Of a stretch of 64,000 nucleotides of DNA, positions 8,662 through 17,405 are shown in pieces (positions within the stretch are counted from its first letter, which is position 1; each line of letters begins with the position of its first letter). A model generated the notes under the pieces. It ran no database searches and was not told where the DNA came from. It was given only the letters and a program-made list of their open reading frames with translations. Source of the stretch: Geobacteraceae bacterium (GTDB lineage Bacteria; Desulfobacterota; Desulfuromonadia; Geobacterales; Geobacteraceae); assembly GCA_029975275.1 (NCBI GenBank), contig JARKPN010000096.1, positions 30,425 through 94,424 on the forward strand, in the 5' to 3' direction. A program made the position numbers and the translations under genes.

Positions 8662-10094
8662 TGCCCGTGCTCCTCCCGGTAGTCGGGGATGATGATGGTA
8701 AAGACGGTGCCCTGTCCCGGGATGCTTTCGACCGAAAGCTCCCCCCCGTGCTCCTTGACGATCCTTTCGGTTATGGCCAGGCCGAGGCCGATGCCGGCCT
8801 CCCTGGTGGTGAAGTAGGGCTGCGAGATCTTCGGGATGTCCTCGGGACTGATCCCCATGCCCTCATCGGCGAACGTCAGGCGGAATTTCCTTCCCTCGGG
8901 ATCGAAGGAGGCCCCCAGCCGTATCCGCCCCCCGTCCGGCATGGCCTGGGCCGCATTGGTTATCAGGTTGACCATGCAGTTGCGCAGCAGTTCCGGGTCG
9001 GCCTCCAGGGGAGGAAGCTCCGGGTCGATGTCGTGGATCACCCGGATCCGCTGCTCGGCCAGCTTTTCGGCCATCAGGGGGAGCACCTTGTCCACCAGGT
9101 CACCGTATCGGACGGTAGCGGTCCGGAGCCTGAGAGGCCTGCCATAGCTCATGAAGTTCAGCACCATGTAGTTGACCCGGCGCACCTCGTCCTTGATCTT
9201 GTCGAGGAGCGCGGCCATCTCCTCCCGGTTCGGCTCGGCAGGACTGACCAGGTCGCTCTTCAGGTGATCGACCGCCAGGCTGATGTAGTTGAGCGGGTTC
9301 CGTATCTCGTGGGCTATGCCGGAGGCGAGCTGCCCGACCTTGGAGAGGTGCTCGGCCTCGTAGAGCCGTTTCTCCAGGGCCTCGCGTTCCCTGAGCTTGT
9401 TCACCATCTCGTTGAAGTTGGCGGCCAGCTCTCCTATCTCGTCCCGGGATTGCACGGGAAAGGTTTCCGAGAGGTCGCCGGCCGAGACCTTCTTGACACC
9501 TTCCACGATCCTGCGGATTGGCCTGGTGTAGCGCCGGGCAAGGAACACGGCGAACCCGATACCCAGCATGAAGACCAGAAAGGTGGCCGCCAGCCGGTGC
9601 ATGAAGTTCTCGTGCTGAATGGTGCGGAAGTTGTCCAGCAGGAGATTGATGTGCACGTAGCCGAGCTGCTCGTCCCCCACGATGACCGGAACCACCAGAT
9701 CGTAGAGGCGGGAAGGGTCCATATCGGACCTCTTCCGGTCCGACTGGCGGCGCGATACCTTGAGTCCCTTCTTCAGTTTAGTGATGTCGCGGCGCTTTCC
9801 CACCTCGGCGGGGTTGGAGGAGTCGATGATCTCCCCCTCGTTGCTGATGATACTGACCTCGTTGATCCCCTTCTTCCTGGCCTCTTTCATGTACTCCTTG
9901 AGCCGGGAGGAGAACTCCTCCTGTGAGGTCAGGTCGGCCACGCTTAGCTGGATGGCCTTGGATATCTCGGAAGAGCTCTCCCTGATCTCGTCCACCAGGC
10001 CGCTCTGGCTGTACTGGTTCAGGACGAACAGCGTGCATACGGCGATGATCAGCAGCAGAAGCATGATCATCACCAGCCTCGTGTTGAGCCTCAT
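8658..10094 (-). CDS. membrane sensor histidine kinase
   Basis: A 478-aa partner of the adjacent sigma-54 regulator. TM1 spans about 8-26, a periplasmic region about 28-165, and TM2 about 169-186. HAMP follows (about 187-240), then HisKA with the phospho-accepting His262 in the motif GIAHEIRNPL. The HATPase domain has the N box NLITNAAQAM and the G boxes DEGMGIS and GIGLGLAI. The HisKA/HATPase arrangement is that of NtrB/ZraS-type kinases that pair with NtrC-like regulators. The periplasmic domain is not recognised, so the stimulus is unknown. Confidence 0.93.
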   Translation of the reverse strand: MRLNTRLVMIMLLLLIIAVCTLFVLNQYSQSGLVDEIRESSSEISKAIQLSVADLTSQEEFSSRLKEYMKEARKKGINEVSIISNEGEIIDSSNPAEVGKRRDITKLKKGLKVSRRQSDRKRSDMDPSRLYDLVVPVIVGDEQLGYVHINLLLDNFRTIQHENFMHRLAATFLVFMLGIGFAVFLARRYTRPIRRIVEGVKKVSAGDLSETFPVQSRDEIGELAANFNEMVNKLREREALEKRLYEAEHLSKVGQLASGIAHEIRNPLNYISLAVDHLKSDLVSPAEPNREEMAALLDKIKDEVRRVNYMVLNFMSYGRPLRLRTATVRYGDLVDKVLPLMAEKLAEQRIRVIHDIDPELPPLEADPELLRNCMVNLITNAAQAMPDGGRIRLGASFDPEGRKFRLTFADEGMGISPEDIPKISQPYFTTREAGIGLGLAITERIVKEHGGELSVESIPGQGTVFTIIIPDYREEHGQ

Positions 10095-10139
10095 GTGGGT
10101 ATAACCTCCCGGCGCCGGCAGGGAGATTGACCGGCACTA

Positions 10140-10324
10140 AGAGCTTGTCCGTAAAAAAGCATTCCGTGCTCGCATCCCGTCTTCACGCCGTCTTTGACCT
10201 GTCCCCAATCGCAAAATCCTTGACGCAGCCTTGGCTCACTCCTGCGGTTTTACTCAATCGTCCCGGCCAAATCCAGCATAAGTCCGGGCGCGATCACTCG
10301 GAACGTTATTTACGGACAAGCTCT
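10140..10324. mobile_element. MITE-like element with 16-nt terminal inverted repeats
   Basis: AGAGCTTGTCCGTAAA (10140-10155) is the exact reverse complement of TTTACGGACAAGCTCT (10309-10324). The inverted similarity continues imperfectly inward for about 15 nt. No credible protein lies between. A related, shorter inverted repeat sits at 61370-61419. No obvious target-site duplication was seen. It may be a non-autonomous transposable element or a REP-type repeat. Confidence 0.6.
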
Positions 10325-10502
10325 GAACGGTGAATTATACCTCAGCGGATTACGGATAAACAAGGGGTTCTTCCACCGGGCCGCGGGGATGCCCGGCGGA
10401 CAGCCCCCCGGCCTACGGACAGCGGCGGATGAAAAGGGTAGAGACCTGAATAGCGTATGAAAAAATTTGTTGACCGGTCAGCGCCGTCGCGGTATAGAAT
10501 AG

Positions 10503-10712
10503 CACGTTCCTCGTTAGCATGAGGCGTTTGCGCAAACAGAGGCTACTGCCCGGAAATGTCGAAAGACGCCAATGGGTAGACCAGGTATTGTCGGCTTAAG
10601 GCTTTACCTAAGGTAGCTGGTCGTCCCGACCTACGTTGCGCACTGCCGAAAACCTACGAGTGGGGAACCGACAGCCGCATTCCACAGGCCATGGTTCCCC
10701 ATGGCCTTTTTT
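10503..10712 (+). promoter_or_regulatory. M-box (ykoK leader) Mg2+ riboswitch with terminator platform
   Basis: The leader carries the M-box conserved blocks in order: CTCGTTAGCATGAGGC, CTACTGCCCGGAAATGTCG, AAAGACGCCAATGGGT, CAGGTATTGTCGGC, TAAGGCTTTACCTAAGG and ACTGCCGAAAACCT. The expression platform is explicit. GGCCATGG (10687-10694) pairs with CCATGGCC (10699-10706) before six T as a terminator. GGGGAACC (10662-10669) can instead pair with GGTTCCCC (10693-10700) as an antiterminator. In the M-box class, bound Mg2+ stabilises the aptamer, which would sequester the antiterminator strand and terminate transcription ahead of mgtA. The remaining leader (10713-11141) shows nothing recognisable. 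Confidence 0.93.
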
Positions 10713-11141
10713 ATTGCCGCGAATTCGGACCGGAAAGGTGGTGGTTCTCCAAGTTGGGCAGTCACAGTAGCGAATATCTCATACCCGTCCCGTTCCCCCA
10801 GCGGTAATTCCCTTCAAGGCATCTTTCCCTTCCTCCTCTGCTTTGACCGTTTCCGTTGTCCGTGGAACGGGTAGACGATCAAGCAGGGGATCTCCGGTCG
10901 GATTTCACCTCTCATCCCGGTATCGGTCTGTCCATCGGCGCGTGCGGCGTTCGGGCACTTGTCCGCCCCTCTCCGTTTCGAACCCGATACGAGAGGCGTT
11001 CGTCCGCGGACCGTCTTTCCCCCAAGTCAAGGCCGTATCGGGCGGTATCGAATCCTAGAACCGCGTCATCCGTCCCTCGGCCGGAATGTCATGTAAGAAA
11101 GAAAAGGCTCTTTGAACGGCATGCAGGTGTAAGGAAGCGTC

Positions 11142-13808
11142 ATGATAGACCGCATGATGAAAAAGATATCCCGGGATTCAGGCGCGGAAGCCCCCGGCGT
11201 GAAGACCGTGCAGGAAACGACCGGCCATGAGCGGCGCTTTGTCGAGCTGTGCGCGCTTCCGGCCGGGGAAGCGCTCGGAGAGATCGGCTCCTGCCCGCTG
11301 GGCCTGAGCCCGGAGGAGGCGGAGCGCCGCCTGGACGAGCATGGGCCCAACGAACTGTCGCGGGCCAAGCGTCAGGGGTTCCTGGCCGACATCGTCGAGC
11401 GCTGCAAGAGCCCGCTGGTGGTCCAGCTTCTGGTCATAGCCCTGGTCTCCGGGTTCATCGGTGAGGTCGTTGCAACGGTGCTCGTCACCGCCATGGTCCT
11501 CCTCAGCGTCGGGCTCTCCTATGTGCTGGACCGCCGTTCCGGCGTGGCCGTCGAGGCGCTCGGCAAACGGGTCCAGTCGCGCACCCTGGTTCTGAGGGGC
11601 GGCCGGGAGACGGAGATCAGGATTTCCGAGGTGGTTCCGGGCGATATTGTCCTGCTGCACGCGGGTTCGATAGTCCCGGCAGACCTGCGGCTCCTGTCGG
11701 CCAAGGACTTTTTCGTGAGCCAGTCGGCCCTGTCCGGCGAAGCCATGGCAGTGGAAAAAACGGCCGAGGGAGGCGCGGCCGACGCCGGCACGCCGCTGGA
11801 CCTGCCGAACGCCTGCTTTTTCGGGAGCAGCGTCACCAGCGGCACGGCCCGCGGTGTGGTGATCAACACCGGCACCCGGACCATGTTCGGCGCCGTGTCG
11901 GAACGCCTGGCCGGACGCCGCGAGGAAACCGGCTTCGACAGGGGAGTGCGCTCCTTCACCTGGCTCATGATCCGGTTCATGGTGGTCATGGTCTGCGCCG
12001 TGTTCCTCATAGTGGCCATAACCAAGGGGAACTGGCTGGAGGCCCTGCTGTTCGGACTGTCGGTGGCCGTGGGGCTCACCCCGGAGATGCTGCCGATGAT
12101 CGTTACCGTGAACCTGGCCAAGGGCGCCCTGACCATGGCCGGGAAAAAGGTCATCGTGAAGCGGCTCCCCTCCATCCAGAACTTCGGCGCCATGGACGTC
12201 CTGTGCACGGACAAGACCGGGACCCTCACCCAGGACAGGGTGGTGCTGGAGAAGCACGTGGACATCACCGGCCACGTGAGCCGGGACGTCCTGAACTACG
12301 CCTACCTGAACAGCTACTACCAGACCGGCCTGCGCAACCTGATCGACCGGGCCGTTGTCGAACATTCGGACCTGGACGTGGAGGGGCAGTGCGGCCTGGT
12401 GGACGAGCTGCCGTTCGATTTCCAGCGCCGCCGCATGTCGGTGGTGGTGGATTACGAAGGTGATCACGTGCTGATCTGCAAGGGCGCGGTGGAGGAGATC
12501 CATGCCTGCTGCAACCGCTACCAGATCGGCGACGAGGTGTATCCGCTCATCGACATGATCCGGGACGACCTGTTCGAGGAGGTCGAGCGGCTCAACAGCG
12601 ACGGCTACCGCGTGCTCGGCATCGCCTACCGGGAATTCCCCAGGGAACGTTCCGCCTATACCGTTGCCGATGAAAGCGGGCTGATCCTGCTGGGATACAT
12701 CGCCTTCTTCGATCCCCCGAAGGAATCGGCCGGCGAGGCCCTGGAGCTGCTGAGACGCGCCGGTGTCCGGGTAAAGGTGGTGACCGGCGACAACGGCCTG
12801 GTCACCGCCAAGGTCTGCCGGGACGTGGGGCTTGCGGCGCTCCGGATGGTCACCGGCTCGGAATTGTCGCTCATGTCCGGGGAGGAGTTCTCCCGGGCCG
12901 CGCTGGAGGCCGACGTCTTCGTCAAGGTCACCCCCATGCAGAAGGAGCGGATTGTCCGGGAGCTGCGCCGAAGCGGCAGCGTGGTGGGATTCATGGGGGA
13001 CGGCATCAACGACGCGCCGGCGCTCAAGGCGGCCGACGTGGGGATCTCCGTGGACTCGGCGGTCGACGTGGCCAAGGAGGCGGCTGACATCGTGCTGCTG
13101 GAGAAGAACCTGCTGGTCCTGGAAGAGGGGATCATGGAAGGGAGGAGGGTGTTCGCCAACATCGTCAAATACATCCGCATGGGCTCCAGCTCCAGCTTCG
13201 GAAACATGTTCAGCGTGGTGGGAGCCAGTTACCTGTTCCCCTTCCTGCCGATGCTCCCGGCCCAGATCCTGCTGAACAACCTGCTCTACGACCTTTCCCA
13301 GACCGGCATCCCCACCGACAACGTGGACGGGGAGCTGGTCAAGAAGCCGCTGGCGTGGAACATCGGCAACGTCAAGCGGTTCATGCTCTTTATCGGGCCG
13401 GTGAGCTCCCTGTTCGATTATGCGACCTTCGGCCTCATGTGGTTCTTTTTCAACTGCCGGGACTTCAGCGATCCGTTGACGTCCCCGGCCCACCGGGAGG
13501 CGCTGGCAAGCCTGTTCCGGACCGGGTGGTTCGTGGAATCGCTCCTGACCCAGACCCTGATCGTTCACATCATCAGGACCAGACGGATACCGTTCTTCGG
13601 GAGCCGGGCCTCGCTGCACATGACCTTGACCACCCTCTGTGTCATGGCCGTGGGCGCGTGGCTCCCCTACTCGCCCTTTGCCGCACCGCTCGGCATGGTG
13701 CCTCTGCCGGCCGTCTACTGGGCCTGGATCTCGGCCTTCCTGGTTTCGTACGCCATGGTGACGCACATCATGAAGACCTGGTTTTTCAACCGTTACGGAG
13801 GTGACTGA
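11142..13808 (+). CDS. mgtA: magnesium-translocating P-type ATPase MgtA
   Basis: Imports Mg2+ across the inner membrane using ATP (P3B-type ATPase). The 888-aa protein has an N-terminal cation-ATPase region and the actuator motif (SALSGEAMAVEK, the TGES equivalent with SGEA). It also has the phosphorylation site CTDKTGTLTQ, the hinge FMGDGINDAPALK, and a C-terminal membrane block (NNLLYDLSQTGIPTDNVD) characteristic of MgtA/MgtB. The start has AAGGA 6 nt upstream. The upstream M-box riboswitch supports Mg2+ as substrate and predicts expression when Mg2+ is scarce. A PTS-EIIA-like gene begins 2 nt after the stop. Confidence 0.96.
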   Translation: MIDRMMKKISRDSGAEAPGVKTVQETTGHERRFVELCALPAGEALGEIGSCPLGLSPEEAERRLDEHGPNELSRAKRQGFLADIVERCKSPLVVQLLVIALVSGFIGEVVATVLVTAMVLLSVGLSYVLDRRSGVAVEALGKRVQSRTLVLRGGRETEIRISEVVPGDIVLLHAGSIVPADLRLLSAKDFFVSQSALSGEAMAVEKTAEGGAADAGTPLDLPNACFFGSSVTSGTARGVVINTGTRTMFGAVSERLAGRREETGFDRGVRSFTWLMIRFMVVMVCAVFLIVAITKGNWLEALLFGLSVAVGLTPEMLPMIVTVNLAKGALTMAGKKVIVKRLPSIQNFGAMDVLCTDKTGTLTQDRVVLEKHVDITGHVSRDVLNYAYLNSYYQTGLRNLIDRAVVEHSDLDVEGQCGLVDELPFDFQRRRMSVVVDYEGDHVLICKGAVEEIHACCNRYQIGDEVYPLIDMIRDDLFEEVERLNSDGYRVLGIAYREFPRERSAYTVADESGLILLGYIAFFDPPKESAGEALELLRRAGVRVKVVTGDNGLVTAKVCRDVGLAALRMVTGSELSLMSGEEFSRAALEADVFVKVTPMQKERIVRELRRSGSVVGFMGDGINDAPALKAADVGISVDSAVDVAKEAADIVLLEKNLLVLEEGIMEGRRVFANIVKYIRMGSSSSFGNMFSVVGASYLFPFLPMLPAQILLNNLLYDLSQTGIPTDNVDGELVKKPLAWNIGNVKRFMLFIGPVSSLFDYATFGLMWFFFNCRDFSDPLTSPAHREALASLFRTGWFVESLLTQTLIVHIIRTRRIPFFGSRASLHMTLTTLCVMAVGAWLPYSPFAAPLGMVPLPAVYWAWISAFLVSYAMVTHIMKTWFFNRYGGD

Positions 13809-13810
13809 TT

Positions 13811-14590
13811 ATGGACAGCCTGCTCGATGCGCTGCAGGAAGGGAGACTGATCGAGCTGCCCGACAACAACAAGGAGGATGCCCTCCAGGTCCTGGCCCAC
13901 ATCATCGAGGCAATCCCCTCGATCCCCTCAGGGACCGACGTGGTGGGTCTGGTGACGGCCAGGGAGCGGGCCACGAACACCGCCCTGGGCATGGGGTGGG
14001 CCTGTCCGCATGCGCGGGTGCCGTTCGAGGAGGACCTCCTCTGCGTGGTGGGGTGGAGCCCGACCGGTCTGGATTACGGTGCCCCGGACGGCATTCCGGT
14101 CTCCATCGTGGTCATGTACCTGGTGCCGGAAAACCAGCGGAACCACTTCCTGCGGGAGGTGTCCATGCTTGCCAAGGCCCTGACCGCCTGTCCGGGGGGT
14201 GAGAAGCTGAGGGAGGCCCGGGAGCTGAACCAGGTTCGCGAGCACCTGCTGGAACTAATCGGCACCACCAAGGAAGCCGCCGGTCCGGATACCAGGACCC
14301 GGATGATCCAGCTCCAGGCCAGGCAGACCGTTGCCGCCATTCCGTCCCCTGAGCTGGCGAGCCTGATCGTGGAGCCGGTGAGCATAGTCGCCGGATCCGG
14401 GATCAGGCCCGTCGTACTGGGCCAGGACCGGCAACTGGTGGAATTGCTCGATTCCGCTCCCGGCCTGGTGGAGCGGGTCGCGAACGCCGGGGTGTATCAG
14501 AACGGCGACTGGCGGGTGGTGAAGCGTGGCGAGGTAACCTATCAAGGGGGGCGCGTCGTATTCGACTGTCTGGCAATCAGGCACGCCTGA
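13811..14590 (+). CDS. PTS EIIA-type (fructose/Ntr) domain protein linked to mgtA
   Basis: A 259-aa protein. The first about 150 residues match the PTS EIIA-2 (PtsN-like) fold, with the phospho-His motif as CPHARV (His about 60) and a VTARERATNTALGMG lead-in. Residues about 160-259 are a second, unrecognised part. It has a GGAGGT site and starts 2 nt after mgtA, so it is translated from the M-box-controlled transcript. No EIIB or EIIC transporter is nearby, so a regulatory rather than sugar-transport role is inferred, perhaps adjusting MgtA or K+/Mg2+ homeostasis as PtsN does for K+ systems. That link is a hypothesis; the fold call is solid. Confidence 0.8.
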   Translation: MDSLLDALQEGRLIELPDNNKEDALQVLAHIIEAIPSIPSGTDVVGLVTARERATNTALGMGWACPHARVPFEEDLLCVVGWSPTGLDYGAPDGIPVSIVVMYLVPENQRNHFLREVSMLAKALTACPGGEKLREARELNQVREHLLELIGTTKEAAGPDTRTRMIQLQARQTVAAIPSPELASLIVEPVSIVAGSGIRPVVLGQDRQLVELLDSAPGLVERVANAGVYQNGDWRVVKRGEVTYQGGRVVFDCLAIRHA

Positions 14591-14622
14591 GCCGGTCAGG
14601 GACGGCGGGAGGGCCGTTTCCG

Positions 14623-14669
14623 CCCGGCGCGGAAGGGGAACGGGAGGGCCGGCCCCCTTCCGCGCCGGG
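14623..14669. terminator. bidirectional terminator hairpin
   Basis: A perfect 16-bp stem: CCCGGCGCGGAAGGGG (14623-14638) with CCCCTTCCGCGCCGGG (14654-14669), lying between convergent genes. There is no long T run, so it is an intrinsic-terminator-like hairpin rather than a textbook terminator. Confidence 0.6.
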
Positions 14670-14680
14670 TCGGGTTTCCG

Positions 14681-14989
14681 TCATTCAGGCTCGCTGGTCA
14701 TCGTCCAGAGGGAGATGTCGATGGGCTCGGAGAAGAGTTCGTCGGCCGCGGCGACGAGCGACTGCAGGTAGGGCATCTGCAGGTGCTCGTCCAGTGCCTG
14801 CTTGCTGGTCCAGTTTTCGTAGAGCATGAACAGCCGCTTGTCGTCGGACGACTGGTGGAGGTCGTAGTTGATACAGCCGGCCTCGGCCCGGGTCGGTGCC
14901 ACCCGTGCCATGATTTCCTGCTTCGCTTTCTCTTCCAGACCTTCTTTTGCCTTGAAACGAGCCAGAACGGTAACCTTCTTGTCAGCCAT
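14681..14989 (-). CDS. ABM-family (YgiN-like) putative quinol monooxygenase
   Basis: A small 102-aa protein of the antibiotic biosynthesis monooxygenase fold (dimeric alpha/beta barrel). It contains the family-typical KAKQEIMARVAPTRAE, GCINYDLHQS and YENWTSKQALDEHLQ, the last with the conserved His. Members act on quinols or remove reactive small molecules without a cofactor; the substrate here cannot be told. The start is supported by AAAGGAG upstream. It is a single gene between two convergent or divergent neighbours. Confidence 0.85.
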   Translation of the reverse strand: MADKKVTVLARFKAKEGLEEKAKQEIMARVAPTRAEAGCINYDLHQSSDDKRLFMLYENWTSKQALDEHLQMPYLQSLVAAADELFSEPIDISLWTMTSEPE

Positions 14990-15084
14990 GGTGAATCTCC
15001 TTTCCTGGTGGTGTAGAGAGCATAACGCAACGTGACTCTAGCACAAGCGTGAAATCGCCGCTACAGGAAAAGTCATCCAGGGAC

Positions 15085-16365
15085 CTACCCTCGCAGGGCT
15101 CCCAGGACCGCTGCGGTCATGGCCCTTACGCCGGTCTTGATGGTCGGCTCGGGGAGCGGAGCGAAACCGGGGTTATGGATCCCGGGCGAAGAGGGGGCGG
15201 CCGGGTCGGCGGTGCCGAGGAGGAAGTAGCAGAGGGGGATTTGCGGCTCGGGGAGACCGAACCTGGAGAAATCGTCGCTGAAGGTGAATCGTCCGGTCCG
15301 GACGACCCGCTCCGTTCCGAGCGCCTCGCGGAAGGCGGCCGCCAGCTGCATGGTGAGGTGTGGGTCGTTGTAGACGGGGGGACCGGTGTAGAGCTCGGTC
15401 ACCACCGGCATCCGGTCTTCGGGGACCCCGGCTGCCAGGGCCACCCCCCGGGCGGTACGCTCGATGGCGGCGCGCAGGATCCGATCGGTCTCCGGCGAGA
15501 AGTAGCGGTAGTTGACCTGGAGCAGGACCTCCTCGGGGATGATGTTTCCCTTGTTCCCACCGTGGATCGACCCCACGGTCAGGACCGCGGTCTCGGCCGG
15601 GTCGGTCTCGCGGCTCACGATGGTCTGCAGCAGCAGGATGGTCTCGGCGGCCATGACCACCGGGTCCCTGGTTTCGTGGGGGCGCGAGCCGTGCCCACCG
15701 ATACCCCGGATCAGGAGGTCCAGGGAGGCGCAGCCAGCCCAGAACAGCCCCTCGCGCCAGCCCACGGTGCCGGCCGCCAGGGATGGGGCCACGTGGAGGG
15801 CCAGGCCGCGGTCGGGGCGGGGAAACCTGCTGAACAGGCCGTCGTCGATCATGGCCTGGGCCCCGGCTCCGATCTCCTCTCCGGGCTGGCCGACGAACAC
15901 CAGGGTGCCGCGCCAGTGCTCCCGGCGGGAGGCCAGCAGCCGTGCCGCCCCGACCATGACCGCCATGTGGATGTCGTGACCACAGGCATGCATGACGCCG
16001 GTCTCTCCCTTGCCGGGGAGGGCGCAGGTGGCGCTGCTGGCATAGGGGAGCCCGGTCTTCTCGGTAATGGGGAGCGCGTCCAGGTCGGCCCGGACCATGA
16101 CCGTGGGACCGGGACCGTTTTCCAGGATCCCCACGATACCGTGACCCCCGACCCCCTCGGTTACCAGAAAGCTGGCGGTGTGGAGCTTCCCGGCCATGCG
16201 CCGGGCGGTGGCCGCTTCCCGGCCCGAGAGTTCGGGTTCGGCGTGCAGCAGGGTGTAGAGGCTGAACAGCTCCGGGTACAGCTCATCGGCGGAGGCGCGG
16301 ATCCATTCGGCGTCCCCGGGGGCAATGACCGAGGACGAACCCGGGCTGCCTGCGCATTCCATCAT
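15085..16365 (-). CDS. M20-family amidohydrolase (hippurate/IAA-amino acid hydrolase type)
   Basis: A cytoplasmic zinc amidohydrolase of the M20D group that hydrolyses N-acyl amino acids; the substrate is not predictable. The 426-aa protein has the metal-site motifs HACGHDIHMA and GQPGEEIGAGA and the dimerisation-domain motif GGHGSRPHETRDPV. A downstream His (PGIHNPGFAPL) also fits the family. It begins 2 nt after the stop of the SYLF gene, so the two are probably co-transcribed. An alternative start one codon later (16362) is equally possible. Confidence 0.9.
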   Translation of the reverse strand: MMECAGSPGSSSVIAPGDAEWIRASADELYPELFSLYTLLHAEPELSGREAATARRMAGKLHTASFLVTEGVGGHGIVGILENGPGPTVMVRADLDALPITEKTGLPYASSATCALPGKGETGVMHACGHDIHMAVMVGAARLLASRREHWRGTLVFVGQPGEEIGAGAQAMIDDGLFSRFPRPDRGLALHVAPSLAAGTVGWREGLFWAGCASLDLLIRGIGGHGSRPHETRDPVVMAAETILLLQTIVSRETDPAETAVLTVGSIHGGNKGNIIPEEVLLQVNYRYFSPETDRILRAAIERTARGVALAAGVPEDRMPVVTELYTGPPVYNDPHLTMQLAAAFREALGTERVVRTGRFTFSDDFSRFGLPEPQIPLCYFLLGTADPAAPSSPGIHNPGFAPLPEPTIKTGVRAMTAAVLGALRG

Positions 16366-16367
16366 CG

Positions 16368-17270
16368 CTATTCTCCGAGGGGAGCCGCGTTCTTGGTCAG
16401 GAAATCCTTCAGCCTGATGACTGCCGGCGCCGAGGAGGGGTCGGAGGCAAGGACCTCGTCGGCGCTGATACCCGGTCTGGAGTAGAAATTGGCGTTGGCC
16501 CCGGTGTCGATGGCCAGCACCGAGCCGTCCAGAGAGATGCCGGCGAAGAAGCCGCGGCTCCGGGCATAGGAATAGATCTCGGCCTTCAGCTGCCAGTCGG
16601 TCAGAGCCACCGCGCGCCTCCCCACCGGTCCGGCCGCCACCGCGGCGTCCCCCCCCAGGGTGAAGCTGCCGTTGGTGAGCCCCATGATGCTCTTCCTGGT
16701 CTTGAACACCAGGATTATGTCGCTGGAAACCGCGCCGAACTGAAGCCCGAAGCTCCCGCCGCCCAGATAGATGAAGGCGGGGTTGCTCCAGGAGCCGTCG
16801 TCGTTCCGCACCATGGCGATACCGCTGCCGTACTGGCCGCCGAAGAAGAAACCGAGTTTGATGGTGCCGGGGATGATGACGATGCCGTAGGCATTGCCGA
16901 GCAGGGTAGGCGATATCCCCTCGGGGATGCCGGTTATCTCCTGGAGTACTTCGGCGGAGGCGTTGATCTTTGATATCTCGTCCACGGCGGAGGGGTTGTA
17001 GGGGGAGGTGGCTGGCGCAAGGGCCTTGGGCTCGGCTGAAACCGCCTCTGCCACCCCTTTTGCCGAGGGATCCAGAATTGGGGTCCGCTCCGGCGTGACC
17101 GCCTCTTCGGTGATGACCGGTTCCCGAACCGGGATGGTGTCGATGGCCATGGCGCCTTCTCCGCCCATGGGCTGGGCCGGTGGCGCAGGCGATACGGCCG
17201 CCAGGGCCGGGGTTGCCAGGGAAATGGTGATCAGGACCGCGGTGCTCAACATCCGGGATCGTATCTGCAT
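16368..17270 (-). CDS. secreted SYLF-domain (Ysc84-like) protein
   Basis: A 300-aa exported protein. The start is set at 17270, where AAGGAG lies 9 nt upstream and a classic signal peptide begins (charged MQIRSR, a hydrophobic stretch, then ALA). The open frame upstream to 17393 lacks such a leader. The C-terminal two thirds is the SYLF/Ysc84 lipid-binding domain: NAYGIVIIPGTIKLGFFFGG, GGGSFGLQFG, RSIMGLTNGSFTLGGDA and YSYARSRGFFAG. Homologues bind phosphoinositides in eukaryotes; the bacterial function is unclear. It probably heads a transcript with the M20 gene. Confidence 0.87.
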   Translation of the reverse strand: MQIRSRMLSTAVLITISLATPALAAVSPAPPAQPMGGEGAMAIDTIPVREPVITEEAVTPERTPILDPSAKGVAEAVSAEPKALAPATSPYNPSAVDEISKINASAEVLQEITGIPEGISPTLLGNAYGIVIIPGTIKLGFFFGGQYGSGIAMVRNDDGSWSNPAFIYLGGGSFGLQFGAVSSDIILVFKTRKSIMGLTNGSFTLGGDAAVAAGPVGRRAVALTDWQLKAEIYSYARSRGFFAGISLDGSVLAIDTGANANFYSRPGISADEVLASDPSSAPAVIRLKDFLTKNAAPLGE

Positions 17271-17405
17271 GGCATGAACTCCTTTTCTTGTGTGGGATAC
17301 CTCACCGTACCCGGGACTCGGGCCATTCATGAACGTTGCGGGACTGGAGGGCTGAAAAATAATAGCCCATGTGGGCCAAAAATCCAAGAACAAGAGAGAT
17401 AAGCT

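Noticed and set aside
10843..11058. Small ORF in the mgtA leader as a possible regulatory peptide (MgtL-like)
   Set aside because: No ribosome-binding site, length and composition do not fit proline-rich leader peptides, and the M-box already explains control.
11178..13766. 862-aa minus-strand ORF opposite mgtA
   Set aside because: A shadow frame with low-complexity His/Gln/Gly-rich translation; mgtA on the plus strand has all P-type ATPase motifs.
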